Shown here piece by piece: positions 7,053 to 15,493 of a DNA stretch of 64,000 nt. The notes beneath the pieces are model-generated. The model had not been told where the DNA came from and searched no databases. It saw nothing but the letters and a program-made list of their open reading frames with translations. This stretch comes from JANLVI01 sp031363915 (lineage in GTDB: Bacteria > Vulcanimicrobiota > Vulcanimicrobiia > Vulcanimicrobiales > Vulcanimicrobiaceae): the NCBI GenBank assembly GCA_031363915.1, contig JANLVI010000035.1, positions 57,246 through 121,245 on the forward strand. Reading direction: 5' to 3'. A program made the position numbers and the translations under genes. Position 1 is the stretch's first letter, and each line of letters starts with the position of its first letter.

Positions 7053-9065
7053 TTAGAACGAGAGCGTGTTCGTTGCGCGCGCGAGCGCACCAACGGTTTG
7101 GAGGACGGCAGCTGCGATCTGCGGTCGTTGCCGCGTTGTGAACGCGGCGCTCAGGGTTGGAAAAGCGGTCGCGTCATATCCGTTGACGCCGTAGACGATG
7201 CCGTTGAGGGTTTGGATCGCGCCAAGCTCCCGGGTCGTTAAATCCGGCGGAACGCCGGCGCCGCTTGTCGAGATGCGCGCCATCGCGGCATCGGCGTTGA
7301 TCGCAAGCGACGCGAATCGGTCGATTGCCGTGCGTAGCGGCGCAAGGTCGATGCCGATCGCATCGCGTTCCGAACGCGCTTGGTATTCTGCGTAGGCCGT
7401 ACGCATCGCACCGACGTACGGTGCGAGCAGATATGGCGCGGCCTCGGCGTCGGCAAGACGCATCGCGAACACGCCGTCGACCTGCGCGGCGGTCCGGTGG
7501 AGCGCGAAACCCGGGTCGGCGAACGTCGATGCGAACTGATAATCGTCGTATGCCGAATGGTAGACGCCGACCGGCCCGCCGAAGCCGATATTCGCAACGG
7601 GCGTGCCGAGCCCGCCGAGAAACGATTCGTGATCGCTGCCGCCGCCGGGTGCATCGATGCCGGGCGTTGCGATGCGCGCGTCGCGATGGACGCGGCGTTC
7701 GGTTTCGATCCAACGGTCGAAGATCGTGCGCGCTTGGGCGTTGGGATCGTCGATCGAACGTGAGACATCGACGATGTTCGCGCCGATTGCCGCGGTGGCG
7801 CTTGCGTTGAACGCAGCCCCGGCGACGTTTTCATCGGCATTGATGTAGGCGATGCAGCCGCGTGCGAGTTCTTCGTGATGCGTGGCGACGTATGCCCGCG
7901 AGCCGAGGAGACCGATCTCCTCACCGTCCCAGCCCGCGATCACGATGGTGCGCGCCGGACGCCAGCCGCTCTGCGCGAGGTAGCCGAGGCCGCGCGCGAT
8001 TTCGAGCATCGTAATCACGCCCGAACCGTTGTCGGTTACGCCGTACACCCACGCGTCGCGGTGTGCGCCGAGGATGACACTCTCGCTTGGGAAACGTCCG
8101 CCGCGTAAACGCGCGACCGTGTTCCAAAGCGTCGTCTTCTTGCGCTCCATCTTGACAACGAGGTGCACGTAGTTCGTAGTTGCCCCGAGTGGATATGTGA
8201 TCGGCAGCGAGCCGCCCCAGCCGTTGGGGCCTCCGCTTCCACCGAGCGCGCCGAGCAGTGTTTGAAGGTGTGCGGCGCTGATCGGCAAGACGGGAATGGT
8301 GATCCCCTCGCCGACCGAGCCGCGCTGGACGGCGGTGAGCGGACGCCACGGTCCACTCGGATACACCGCGCCGCGTGTCGCGCCGTCGTCTTTGGGATCG
8401 GAATAAAAGATAACGCCGACGGCGCCGTGCTGCTGCGCGCGCAGCGCAAGATTCCCGCGGAACTGTGCGCCATAACGAACGATCGCAATCGTTCGGCGAA
8501 CGTCCACCCCCGCGCGCTGAAGGATTTGATAGTCTTCGTCAATCCCGCGATTGACATACACGGCGCGTGCGATGATATCGCCGTCGCCGCTGCCCGCGTT
8601 GAACGGGAGCGTGGGCGAATCGCGCGACGTATCGGGATCGGCAACCTCGGGTGTTTCGCGTAAATCGAAGTCGACCGTCCCAAGCCAGCGCGCATTACTC
8701 CCAAGTGGTCGTGGCGGCGCGTATGGCTTCGGCTGAACCTGCAGTACCAGGCGAACGGGCGTATCGACGCGCGCCGTAAACGACTCGAGTGTCGACTCGA
8801 ATCCAAAGGACCGCAACTGATCGCGCATGTAGACCGCCAGCGCATAATCGCCCGGCGTCCCCGCGTAGTGCGGTTCCTTGTTGATGCGTTGCGCTTCGTC
8901 GTTTGCGCCCGAGGCGCTCGGGATATCGAGGAACGACCGCTCGAGCGCCCGTTCGCGGTTGCTGGCGTACGCAGAAAACCCGCGCAAGGTCGATGGGGGT
9001 GTCGCCGCAGCCGCTGCGGTCGTCGCACACAAAGCAAAAACTAGCGCCGTCCGTACGAGCTTCAC
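7053..9065 (-). CDS. Exported M28-family metallopeptidase, glutamate carboxypeptidase II-like
   Basis: About 670 residues after a signal peptide. The architecture is that of prostate-specific-membrane-antigen-like peptidases: an N-terminal region, a protease-associated domain at about 150-330, the di-zinc M28 domain at about 330-560, and a helical dimerisation region. Zinc ligands are visible in GAHRDAW, TDNGSG, GWDGEEIGLLGS (catalytic Glu plus ligand Glu), NADENVAG and VYHSAYDDY. The likely role is periplasmic cleavage of C-terminal amino acids from peptides. GTG 9065 is preferred because a GAAGG ribosome-binding site lies 7 bases before it and the signal peptide begins there; GTG 9113 would also be in frame. 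Confidence 0.9.
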   Translation of the reverse strand: MKLVRTALVFALCATTAAAAATPPSTLRGFSAYASNRERALERSFLDIPSASGANDEAQRINKEPHYAGTPGDYALAVYMRDQLRSFGFESTLESFTARVDTPVRLVLQVQPKPYAPPRPLGSNARWLGTVDFDLRETPEVADPDTSRDSPTLPFNAGSGDGDIIARAVYVNRGIDEDYQILQRAGVDVRRTIAIVRYGAQFRGNLALRAQQHGAVGVIFYSDPKDDGATRGAVYPSGPWRPLTAVQRGSVGEGITIPVLPISAAHLQTLLGALGGSGGPNGWGGSLPITYPLGATTNYVHLVVKMERKKTTLWNTVARLRGGRFPSESVILGAHRDAWVYGVTDNGSGVITMLEIARGLGYLAQSGWRPARTIVIAGWDGEEIGLLGSRAYVATHHEELARGCIAYINADENVAGAAFNASATAAIGANIVDVSRSIDDPNAQARTIFDRWIETERRVHRDARIATPGIDAPGGGSDHESFLGGLGTPVANIGFGGPVGVYHSAYDDYQFASTFADPGFALHRTAAQVDGVFAMRLADAEAAPYLLAPYVGAMRTAYAEYQARSERDAIGIDLAPLRTAIDRFASLAINADAAMARISTSGAGVPPDLTTRELGAIQTLNGIVYGVNGYDATAFPTLSAAFTTRQRPQIAAAVLQTVGALARATNTLSF

Positions 9066-9113
9066 AAAAATGCCTTCGCGGGAAAATGCTCGCCACCTCG
9101 AAACGTCGGTCAC

Positions 9114-10262
9114 ATGCGCGTCGTCGTCGTGGGAGCCGGGCCGGCCGGAAGCAGTGCTGCAATCGAACTCGCGCGAGCGGGTGCCGAGGTGCGCCTTATC
9201 GAGCGCAGCGCTTGGCCGCGGGTGAAAACGTGCGGGGACGGGATCTCACCCGACGGCGTGCGGGTCGCGCGCGGCCTGGGCGTCGACCTCACCGATCGCG
9301 TGCCGTTGGCGTTCGGGACGATGAGCGCACCCTCGCGCGTGGTCTTCCGCGGGGGCTGGCCCGCGGAATTGCCGTGGGGCGCGATCGTCGAGCGGCGCGA
9401 CTTCGATAACCGCCTCGTTCAGGCCGCAATCGCGGCAGGTGCCCAGTTCGAACCCGGGACGACCGTGCGCGCGATCGATCGCAGGGACGGCGGAGCGCGC
9501 ATCACGGCGCGGATTGCCGGGTCGATAACCGACGCCGCGCAGGATACCGACGCCGTCATCCTAGCCGAGGGTGCGACGGGGGGGCTTGCCGCCGCGGCCG
9601 GATTCGGCAAACACCGTTCGCGGCTCGTGGCCTTGCGCGGCTACGTGCGCGCGGACCGCGATTTGGAACCGTCGTTCGGCCTACACTTCGACCGGGCCGT
9701 CGTTCCCGGGTATGCCTGGATCTTTCCGCTCGATGCGCGCTATGCGAACGTCGGGATTCTGGTCGATAGCGATTTCTCGCGGCGCGACCCCGATCTGCGC
9801 GGTGTCCTCGAGCGCTGGCTGCGCGAGAGCCCCTTCGCTCAGGAGTCGCTAGGGGCGAACCCCCGCGTCGAACGCGTCTCCGGGGGCGTGATCCCGACCG
9901 GCCGCAGCCGCCGCACGAGCGGCGCCGTCTTCGCGGCGGGCGACGCGGCCGGAGTCGCGGATCCGTTCTCCGCCGAGGGAATCGCGCAGTCGATGACCTG
10001 CGGCAGCGCCGCGGCCCGCGCCCTCATCGAGGCCGGGGGTAACGTAGCTGCGGCCACCCGCAGCTACCGGCGGAGCCTTGGGACCTTCGATGCCAATGCT
10101 CGAGCTTCGCGCCGCATGCGGGCCGTCTTCCGCTACGTCGTCGACCCGCTCTCGCAGCGCGCGGCCACCCGGCCGGCCCTCGCCCAGCATCTCTCGAGCG
10201 AGGGGTTCTTTCGGAAAGACAGCGTGGCGTCGTTCCTGATCGGGATTGCCCGCACGTGGTGA
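9114..10262 (+). CDS. Geranylgeranyl-reductase-family FAD oxidoreductase
   Basis: A 382-residue flavoprotein. GAGPAGSSAA at residues 7-16 binds FAD, KTCGDGISP near residue 40 is the signature of the geranylgeranyl reductase group, and VFAAGDAAGVADPFSAEGI near residue 285 is the second FAD motif. Family members saturate double bonds of isoprenoid chains such as phytyl, menaquinone or archaeal lipid side chains. The gene is divergent from the M28 peptidase. A ferritin-like di-iron gene follows 70 bases downstream, and the terpene cyclase gene converges on them, so isoprenoid modification is a reasonable but unproven role. Confidence 0.87.
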   Translation: MRVVVVGAGPAGSSAAIELARAGAEVRLIERSAWPRVKTCGDGISPDGVRVARGLGVDLTDRVPLAFGTMSAPSRVVFRGGWPAELPWGAIVERRDFDNRLVQAAIAAGAQFEPGTTVRAIDRRDGGARITARIAGSITDAAQDTDAVILAEGATGGLAAAAGFGKHRSRLVALRGYVRADRDLEPSFGLHFDRAVVPGYAWIFPLDARYANVGILVDSDFSRRDPDLRGVLERWLRESPFAQESLGANPRVERVSGGVIPTGRSRRTSGAVFAAGDAAGVADPFSAEGIAQSMTCGSAAARALIEAGGNVAAATRSYRRSLGTFDANARASRRMRAVFRYVVDPLSQRAATRPALAQHLSSEGFFRKDSVASFLIGIARTW

Positions 10263-10332
10263 CGGCCCTCACCGTGCTCCGGTCGCGCCGGAGGGATACT
10301 CGAGGAAGCGTACGCGCGCAGATGGGACGACT

Positions 10333-11118
10333 ATGGCCTTAAAAAACCGGCTCGCGAAAATGATTATCGACCCGGCATTTCGGAAGCCCGCGATGTTGAA
10401 GTTTATCTTCGCGCTCGACGACCTGACCGGGATCGATCTCGTGCGGGCGCTCGCGCCGGTCAAGATCATGCCGGCTTCCGCCGAACTCTTTCAGCGGTGC
10501 TTCGCGCACTTTGTCGCCGGGGAAGAAATTTCGCTCTACTGTTCGACCGAACTCGCGAAAATCGCGCCCGACGAGGCCGCCCGCAAGTATCTGCTCGTGC
10601 AGGCCGACGAAGAACGCGCGCACCTCGAGCACTTCCGCGTCAAGCTCGCGCAGTTTGGCCTAGGCGATGACAAGCTCGCGCGTTTCGTTTCTCCGAATTT
10701 CAATAAGTTTCGCACGACGATCGAACGTGCGATCGAACGCGGCGATTTCCTCGGCGCGCTTATCGGAAACAACCTCGTCGTCGAGGGTCTGGCGATCTGC
10801 CTGCTCGAGTACGGCTGCATGGACATGCGCGCGAACTCCGATGAAATCGGGAAGTTCATGGACTTCGTGCTCGACGACGAACGCCACCACGTGCGCTTTG
10901 GCGAACGCCGCCTCTTGCGGATGGTCGAACGCGACGAGATCGACGCGGCCCACGCTGAAGATGTGTTCGGCGAGATGTGGGGCCACGCGAGCAAAGCGAT
11001 CGCGGAAATCCCGGACGTACTCGATGCTATGGGTCTCAAATCCGGCGAGTTTACCGAAAAAGCCCGCGGCTATTACCAGGGCATTCTTGGCAACGCCGGA
11101 CTTTCGTTTGCATTCTAG
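10333..11118 (+). CDS. Ferritin-like di-iron carboxylate protein
   Basis: A 261-residue, mostly helical protein. Four metal-ligand helices can be seen: FVAGEEISLY, QADEERAHLEHF (ExxH), NNLVVEGLAI and DDERHHVRFGE (ExxH). This E...ExxH...E...ExxH order is that of di-iron oxygenases or oxidases such as MiaE, AurF or R2-like proteins. The substrate is unknown. Position next to a geranylgeranyl-reductase-type flavoprotein suggests oxygen-dependent chemistry on a lipid or terpenoid. ATG 10333 (MALKNRLAK) is chosen because the earlier in-frame start at 10246 lies inside the previous gene and adds an uninformative Arg-rich leader. Confidence 0.82.
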   Translation: MALKNRLAKMIIDPAFRKPAMLKFIFALDDLTGIDLVRALAPVKIMPASAELFQRCFAHFVAGEEISLYCSTELAKIAPDEAARKYLLVQADEERAHLEHFRVKLAQFGLGDDKLARFVSPNFNKFRTTIERAIERGDFLGALIGNNLVVEGLAICLLEYGCMDMRANSDEIGKFMDFVLDDERHHVRFGERRLLRMVERDEIDAAHAEDVFGEMWGHASKAIAEIPDVLDAMGLKSGEFTEKARGYYQGILGNAGLSFAF

Positions 11119-12174
11119 CTAGCCGAGCGCCGCAAGCAATTCGGCGCTTTCGCCCTCGAGCCGCTGTTCGAACACCTTGGGATGGGTGAGATAGAACAGG
11201 CACATCGCCTGCAGCAAGAATTCGTGCCAATCGGCATCGGCGAGGGTTCGCAGGCTCGCGGCGGTCGTCGCAACGAGCCGACGCACGCGTTCGACCGCCT
11301 CGGCGCTCGTGGCGTAACACGCGACGAAATTGAGTTCGCGGTGCTCTTGGTCTTCGGCCTGATCGATAAAGTAGTCAAGCAAGATGTGGACGGCCGAGAC
11401 GTTCGGAAAATAGGCATCGAGCGTGCGCGCGACGTCGTGCGGGTCGAGCGTTTCGTGCGAAGCTAAAAAGAGCAGCGCAAAGACGGGGAGCGAACTGCCG
11501 CACGCCGCCGCGAATTCCCACCAGTACATGCCGGGGAAACGCTCGCGGTTGCGCTCGTACCAGTCGCGGCAGACGTCCTCGCGCCGTTCCGCCATCGCGT
11601 GTTTGTACGTCTGCAGTTCGGCGTAGAACTGGGCGACGTCGATGAGTTGCGCCCGCACGGCGTCGTGATGCGGAAGCGCCGCAATCCCCACTCGCACCGA
11701 ATCGACTAGCCACGCGAGGTAGCCGCCGTCGTCGCGCAGCGGTCCCTCGCGATAGTAATCAGTTCGCGGGCGGCGATCGTCGAGCGCGTCGAGTAGCGCT
11801 TCGTGGAGCGTGCCGTAGGCGCGTTCTTCGACGCCCGGCAGACGGTCGCACAAGTTATCGAGGTAATCGTAGATCGTTTCGAGTGGGGCGATGATCGCGA
11901 CGTACTGCCGTGCGGCGAGCGTCGGTAAGAACGTCGCAAGGATGCAGCCGCCCTGCACGTGATACGCCTTGTGATCGATCGAGGCGAGGGCCTGTTCGCG
12001 CAGCGCCGGGTCGGGGATCTGCGCGGCACGCGCGCGGATCGTCGCGAGTTCGCGCGATGCATGCGGAACGATCTTTCCGAGGAAACGCGCCATGCGTACG
12101 AGCCCCGCCGGTCCGAGGCGTAACAGTCGGCGGAAACGCGTCGGCGTGCGTAAGACGTTTCCGACCGTGCGCAT
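11119..12174 (-). CDS. DUF2600 family terpene cyclase (tetraprenyl-beta-curcumene synthase-like)
   Basis: A 351-residue helical protein. The central motif TIYDYLDNLCDRLPG (about residue 95) matches the Asp-rich motif of the DUF2600/YtpB family, whose Bacillus member cyclises linear C35 prenyl diphosphate to tetraprenyl-beta-curcumene. Other typical segments are DHKAYHVQGGC, RFPGMYWWEFAAACG and LLDYFIDQAEDQEHRELNFV. Translation from ATG 12174 is chosen; an open frame extends 438 bases further upstream but there it overlaps the GlcE-like gene and encodes Arg/Pro-rich noise. It is 25 bases downstream of the GlcE-like gene on the same strand and ends next to the di-iron gene, tail to tail. Confidence 0.87.
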   Translation of the reverse strand: MRTVGNVLRTPTRFRRLLRLGPAGLVRMARFLGKIVPHASRELATIRARAAQIPDPALREQALASIDHKAYHVQGGCILATFLPTLAARQYVAIIAPLETIYDYLDNLCDRLPGVEERAYGTLHEALLDALDDRRPRTDYYREGPLRDDGGYLAWLVDSVRVGIAALPHHDAVRAQLIDVAQFYAELQTYKHAMAERREDVCRDWYERNRERFPGMYWWEFAAACGSSLPVFALLFLASHETLDPHDVARTLDAYFPNVSAVHILLDYFIDQAEDQEHRELNFVACYATSAEAVERVRRLVATTAASLRTLADADWHEFLLQAMCLFYLTHPKVFEQRLEGESAELLAALG

Positions 12175-12199
12175 GAGATCGCGCCGGATAATCGAGCCG

Positions 12200-13498
12200 C
12201 TAGATGCCACCGACGAACCGCCCCGGCGCGAGCGTCGCGCGCCCGTCAAATCGTGTTTTGAGCGACCGCATCGTCGCAAGCGATGGGGGCGCGGTGCCCC
12301 ATGCATCGATCCCGCCGCGCGCCGCGGGATCGCCGGCCAGGATGGTGCAGGGTTCGAGCAGCGCGCGCAAGTCGTCGGTGAGGGAGGCGGCGATCTGGGT
12401 GAACGAGTTCTTTTTCGGCGCAACGAAGCGCAAGGTGCAGTCTCCCGACCGAAGATCGATGATGGCATCGAGGCGCAGCACGAAGTCGCGTGCCAGCCGG
12501 TCTGCACGTGCGGACCGCTCGAGCGCGGTTGAGGGTAAGCCGGTGCAGCGAAACGTAATCGAACGACCGGTGAGCGTCTCGGTGTAGGCATCGAGCACGC
12601 GCGCGAACGCATGCTCGGGATTGCGATCCACGATCGTCGTCGATGCGACGCCCGCAGCGCCGAGTGCGGAACGCAAGTCGCGGGTCGCGCGCTCGACGAC
12701 GGTATCGCTGCCCTCGAAGAGCACGACCAAACGTGGACCGTCGCTCTTCACCTCGGGTGTTGCGGCATCGAAGCCTCGTACCAAGAGCGCGCACGTCGGT
12801 TCGATCGCAAGTGAGGCGAGATGGGCGAGCGCGCGCTCGCGATGTTCGTCCGCCAGCCGCGCGATCGCGATGCGGCGTACCGGCGCGAGCGGCAAGCATT
12901 TGAAGTTCACGCGCACGAGCGTGCCGAGCGTTCCGAGCGAGCCGAGGTAGAGCTTGCCGACATCGTAGCCAGTGACGTTTTTTACGACCATACCGCCGGC
13001 GTGCGCGTGTGTCCCGTCGGCGAGGATCGCCTCGGTTCCGATGACGAAATCGCGCGCGCTGCCGTAGGTCGTTCGACGCGGCCCGCGCCAACCCGCGGCA
13101 AGGATCCCGCCGACGGTCGCGGTCGCCTCGCGCGGTGCGTCGAGCGGGACGAATTGCCCGTGTTCGACAAGCCGTGCCGAGAGGGCCGCAACGGTGATCC
13201 CGGCTTCGACCGCAATCGTCAGATCGCGGGGTTCGTACTCCAGCACGCGCGTCAGACGAGCGAGCGAAATGGCAATATCGTACCGGGTCGGTGCGTTGCC
13301 GATCGATTGCAATGTCGAGCCGCCGAAGACGACGACGGCGAGGCCCGCATCGTTTGCGCGCTGCTGTAGCGCGGCGAGCGCAGCGGTGTCGTGCGGTGCG
13401 ACGGCGAGGGCGGGCGCGCGGCCGCCAAGGCCAAATTCATCGACGCGCTGACGATCGAGCGCGAGATCCTCGAAGCGCAGCGGAGGCGTCTCGATCAT
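12200..13498 (-). CDS. GlcE-like FAD-binding oxidase subunit
   Basis: A 432-residue protein with a PCMH-type FAD domain: VVVFGGSTLQSIGN near residue 58, ATVGGILAAGWRGPRRTTYGS near 125, and GGMVVKNVTGYDVGKLYLGSLGTLG near 165, all typical of glycolate oxidase subunit GlcE. The C-terminus (GRFVGGI) matches GlcE too. Its start overlaps the stop of the GlcD-like gene by 4 bases (ATGA), so the two are translationally coupled. No GlcF iron-sulfur subunit follows here; the terpene cyclase gene comes next. It is a divergent paralogue of the gene at 45799. Confidence 0.88.
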   Translation of the reverse strand: MIETPPLRFEDLALDRQRVDEFGLGGRAPALAVAPHDTAALAALQQRANDAGLAVVVFGGSTLQSIGNAPTRYDIAISLARLTRVLEYEPRDLTIAVEAGITVAALSARLVEHGQFVPLDAPREATATVGGILAAGWRGPRRTTYGSARDFVIGTEAILADGTHAHAGGMVVKNVTGYDVGKLYLGSLGTLGTLVRVNFKCLPLAPVRRIAIARLADEHRERALAHLASLAIEPTCALLVRGFDAATPEVKSDGPRLVVLFEGSDTVVERATRDLRSALGAAGVASTTIVDRNPEHAFARVLDAYTETLTGRSITFRCTGLPSTALERSARADRLARDFVLRLDAIIDLRSGDCTLRFVAPKKNSFTQIAASLTDDLRALLEPCTILAGDPAARGGIDAWGTAPPSLATMRSLKTRFDGRATLAPGRFVGGI

Positions 13499-14898
13499 GC
13501 CGCGCTCGGCGGTTGTGCGACTTCACCGCACACCGCGCCGCTTGGGAAAATCTTATCGGGATTGAAGATGCGCGTCGGATCGAACACGTCGCGCACGCGG
13601 CCCATCGTAGCGAGGTCGTCGGTGGAGAAGACCATCGAGAGCGTCTCGCGTTTCTCGTAGCCGATGCCGTGTTCGCCGGAAATCGTGCCGCCCATGTCTA
13701 CGCACGTACGCAAAATCGCGGTGCCGGCTTCAACGACGGCGCTGACTTGGCGTTTGTCGCGGCGGTCGAAGATTAAGAGCGGATGCAGATTGCCGTCGCC
13801 TGCATGGAAGACGTTTCCGACTGGAATTTCATATTCGGCCGAGATCGCATCGATCGCGTTCATCACTTGCGGTAATTTGGTGCGCGGCACGCACGCGTCT
13901 TGAATGTAGTAGTTGGGTGCGATGCGGCCCATGGCACCCGCGGCGCCTTTGCGTGAAGCCCACAGCGCATCCCGTTCGGCGGCATCGCGCGCCGCGCGCC
14001 AGGAGAGTGCGCCGTGCGTTTTGGCAATCTTCGCGATCGCCGCTTCACTTGCGTCCATATCGTCGATCGCACCGGCGACCTCGACCAGCAACACCGCGCC
14101 ACTGTCGGTCGGATAGCCCGCATGATAGTGCGCTTCGACCGCGCTCACGATCAACTTATCCATGATCTCGAGGGCCGTCGGTACGATGCCCGCGCCGATG
14201 ATCGCGGAGACCGCCTCCGACGCGCTCTCCACATCGGGGAACGCGGCCACGCAGACGCGGACGGCTTCGGGCAATTTCATGAGCCGCACGTCGACGGCGG
14301 TTATGACGCCAAGGGTGCCTTCGCTACCGACCAGGGCGCCGGTGAGGTCGTAGCCGATGTCGTCGATCGAGGTCGTGCGAATTTCGCCCGTATCATCGAC
14401 GTATTCGATCGCGAGCACGTGATTGGTCGTCGTGCCGTACGAGAGGCAATGCGGGCCGCCGGCGTTCGTGCCGACGTTACCGCCGATCGTCGAAATTTTC
14501 TGACTAGAAGGATCCGGCGCGTAGAAGATCCCGTGCTGTGCGATCGCACGCGAAAGGTCGAGGTTGATGAGACCGGGCTGAACGCGCGCGCGGCGGTTTC
14601 GCACGTCGAGTTCGAGGATTCGATTCATGCGCGCAAACGAGATCACAATTCCGCCGCGTGCCGGAACCGCGCCGCCGCACAGTCCCGTCCCCGCACCGCG
14701 GGGCACGATCGGCTCACCGCACTCGCGGGCGATGCGCACGGCCAGCGCCGTCTCGCGCGCGTCGCGCGGGATCACGGCAGCGATGGGCATCCCGTCCTCG
14801 CTGTACGCATCGTAGGCATAGGCCGCGAGGTCCTCAGGGGCCAAGCGAACGGCCTCCGGGCCGAGCGCCGCGAGAAGGCGTGCCGCGAGTTCGGGCAT
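13495..14898 (-). CDS. GlcD-like FAD-linked oxidase subunit
   Basis: A 467-residue flavoprotein of the glycolate oxidase/D-lactate dehydrogenase group, which oxidises 2-hydroxy acids. PRGAGTGLCGGAVPARGG near residue 67, STIGGNVGTNAGGPHCLSYG near 130 and VGSEGTLGVIT near 180 build the FAD site; VFHAGDGNLHP and GTISGEHGIGYEKR belong to the substrate domain. ATG 14898 has an AGGTGA ribosome-binding site 7 bases away; an upstream in-frame start at 14961 lies inside the divergent PilZ gene. It heads the glcD-glcE-terpene cyclase transcript. Confidence 0.92.
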   Translation of the reverse strand: MPELAARLLAALGPEAVRLAPEDLAAYAYDAYSEDGMPIAAVIPRDARETALAVRIARECGEPIVPRGAGTGLCGGAVPARGGIVISFARMNRILELDVRNRRARVQPGLINLDLSRAIAQHGIFYAPDPSSQKISTIGGNVGTNAGGPHCLSYGTTTNHVLAIEYVDDTGEIRTTSIDDIGYDLTGALVGSEGTLGVITAVDVRLMKLPEAVRVCVAAFPDVESASEAVSAIIGAGIVPTALEIMDKLIVSAVEAHYHAGYPTDSGAVLLVEVAGAIDDMDASEAAIAKIAKTHGALSWRAARDAAERDALWASRKGAAGAMGRIAPNYYIQDACVPRTKLPQVMNAIDAISAEYEIPVGNVFHAGDGNLHPLLIFDRRDKRQVSAVVEAGTAILRTCVDMGGTISGEHGIGYEKRETLSMVFSTDDLATMGRVRDVFDPTRIFNPDKIFPSGAVCGEVAQPPSAA

Positions 14899-14953
14899 GG
14901 TCGAGTCACCTACGAAGGGCGCCGCGTTTCTTCCTGGAAACGCAAGCCAACAT

Positions 14954-15463
14954 ATGTTCAATTTCGGTGGAGCACGAAAGTCCGCTAGTAAGAAAGCGCC
15001 GCCGCCACCTCCGGGTGGTCAGAAGCGCGGCAGCTTTCGTGCGTCCGTAGAATTCACGATGTTCTACACGCTCAGCGGTCGATCCGGCTCGCGCACCGCG
15101 CAGGGCGACGATTTGAGCGCCGGTGGTTTACGGCTGATCGGCGATGAAGATTTGCCGAACGGGTCGGAAGTCGTATTCCGCTTCACGCTGCCGAACGAAC
15201 GCATCAGTCCGTTGCGTATCGAAAAAGAAATCGAAGAATCGACGCCCCTGGGACCGCGCAAGAAGAAGATCATGGTTCCGCCCCCGACGTTCAAAGAGAT
15301 GACGATCAAGGGCAAAGTCGTGATCACGTTTTTGAACGTGCGCCGCCGCAAGTTCATGCAAGGGATTCAGTTTCTCGGACTCGATCCGCGCGTCGGCGAG
15401 GAGATTCAGCGTTTCGTGCATCTCGCACAACTGCGCGAGCTTCGCGACCGCAGCAATTCCTAG
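14954..15463 (+). CDS. PilZ-domain protein
   Basis: About 169 residues. After a basic Lys/Pro-rich leader the sequence SFRASVEFTMFYTL, DDLSAGGLRLIGDEDLPNGSEVVFRF and KFMQGIQFLGLDPRVGEEIQRFV follow the PilZ order (RxxxR-like basic start, D/NxSxGG, then the second half of the barrel). The canonical RxxxR is not clearly complete, so c-di-GMP binding is likely but not certain. Start ATG 14954 is preferred over ATG 14897, which would overlap the start codon of the divergent GlcD-like gene. It could be an effector for the diguanylate cyclase at 3658. Confidence 0.8.
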   Translation: MFNFGGARKSASKKAPPPPPGGQKRGSFRASVEFTMFYTLSGRSGSRTAQGDDLSAGGLRLIGDEDLPNGSEVVFRFTLPNERISPLRIEKEIEESTPLGPRKKKIMVPPPTFKEMTIKGKVVITFLNVRRRKFMQGIQFLGLDPRVGEEIQRFVHLAQLRELRDRSNS

Positions 15464-15493
15464 TCCAGGAGATACTTTGCGCGCAGCGCTCGG
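15462..15493. repeat. Remnant of a second namZ 3' end
   Basis: These 32 bases align with the last codons of namZ at about 16631-16662 (common core GAGATACTT, then GCGCG and AGCG) with about seven differences. They lie exactly next to the alkB stop codon, where a complete namZ copy would be expected to begin its 3' end if alkB-namZ had been duplicated in tandem. The rest of that copy is missing. Confidence 0.6.

Noticed and set aside
12175..12612. N-terminal extension of the terpene cyclase frame
   Set aside because: It overlaps the GlcE-like gene in another frame and encodes Arg/Pro/Ser-rich sequence, so ATG 12174 is used.
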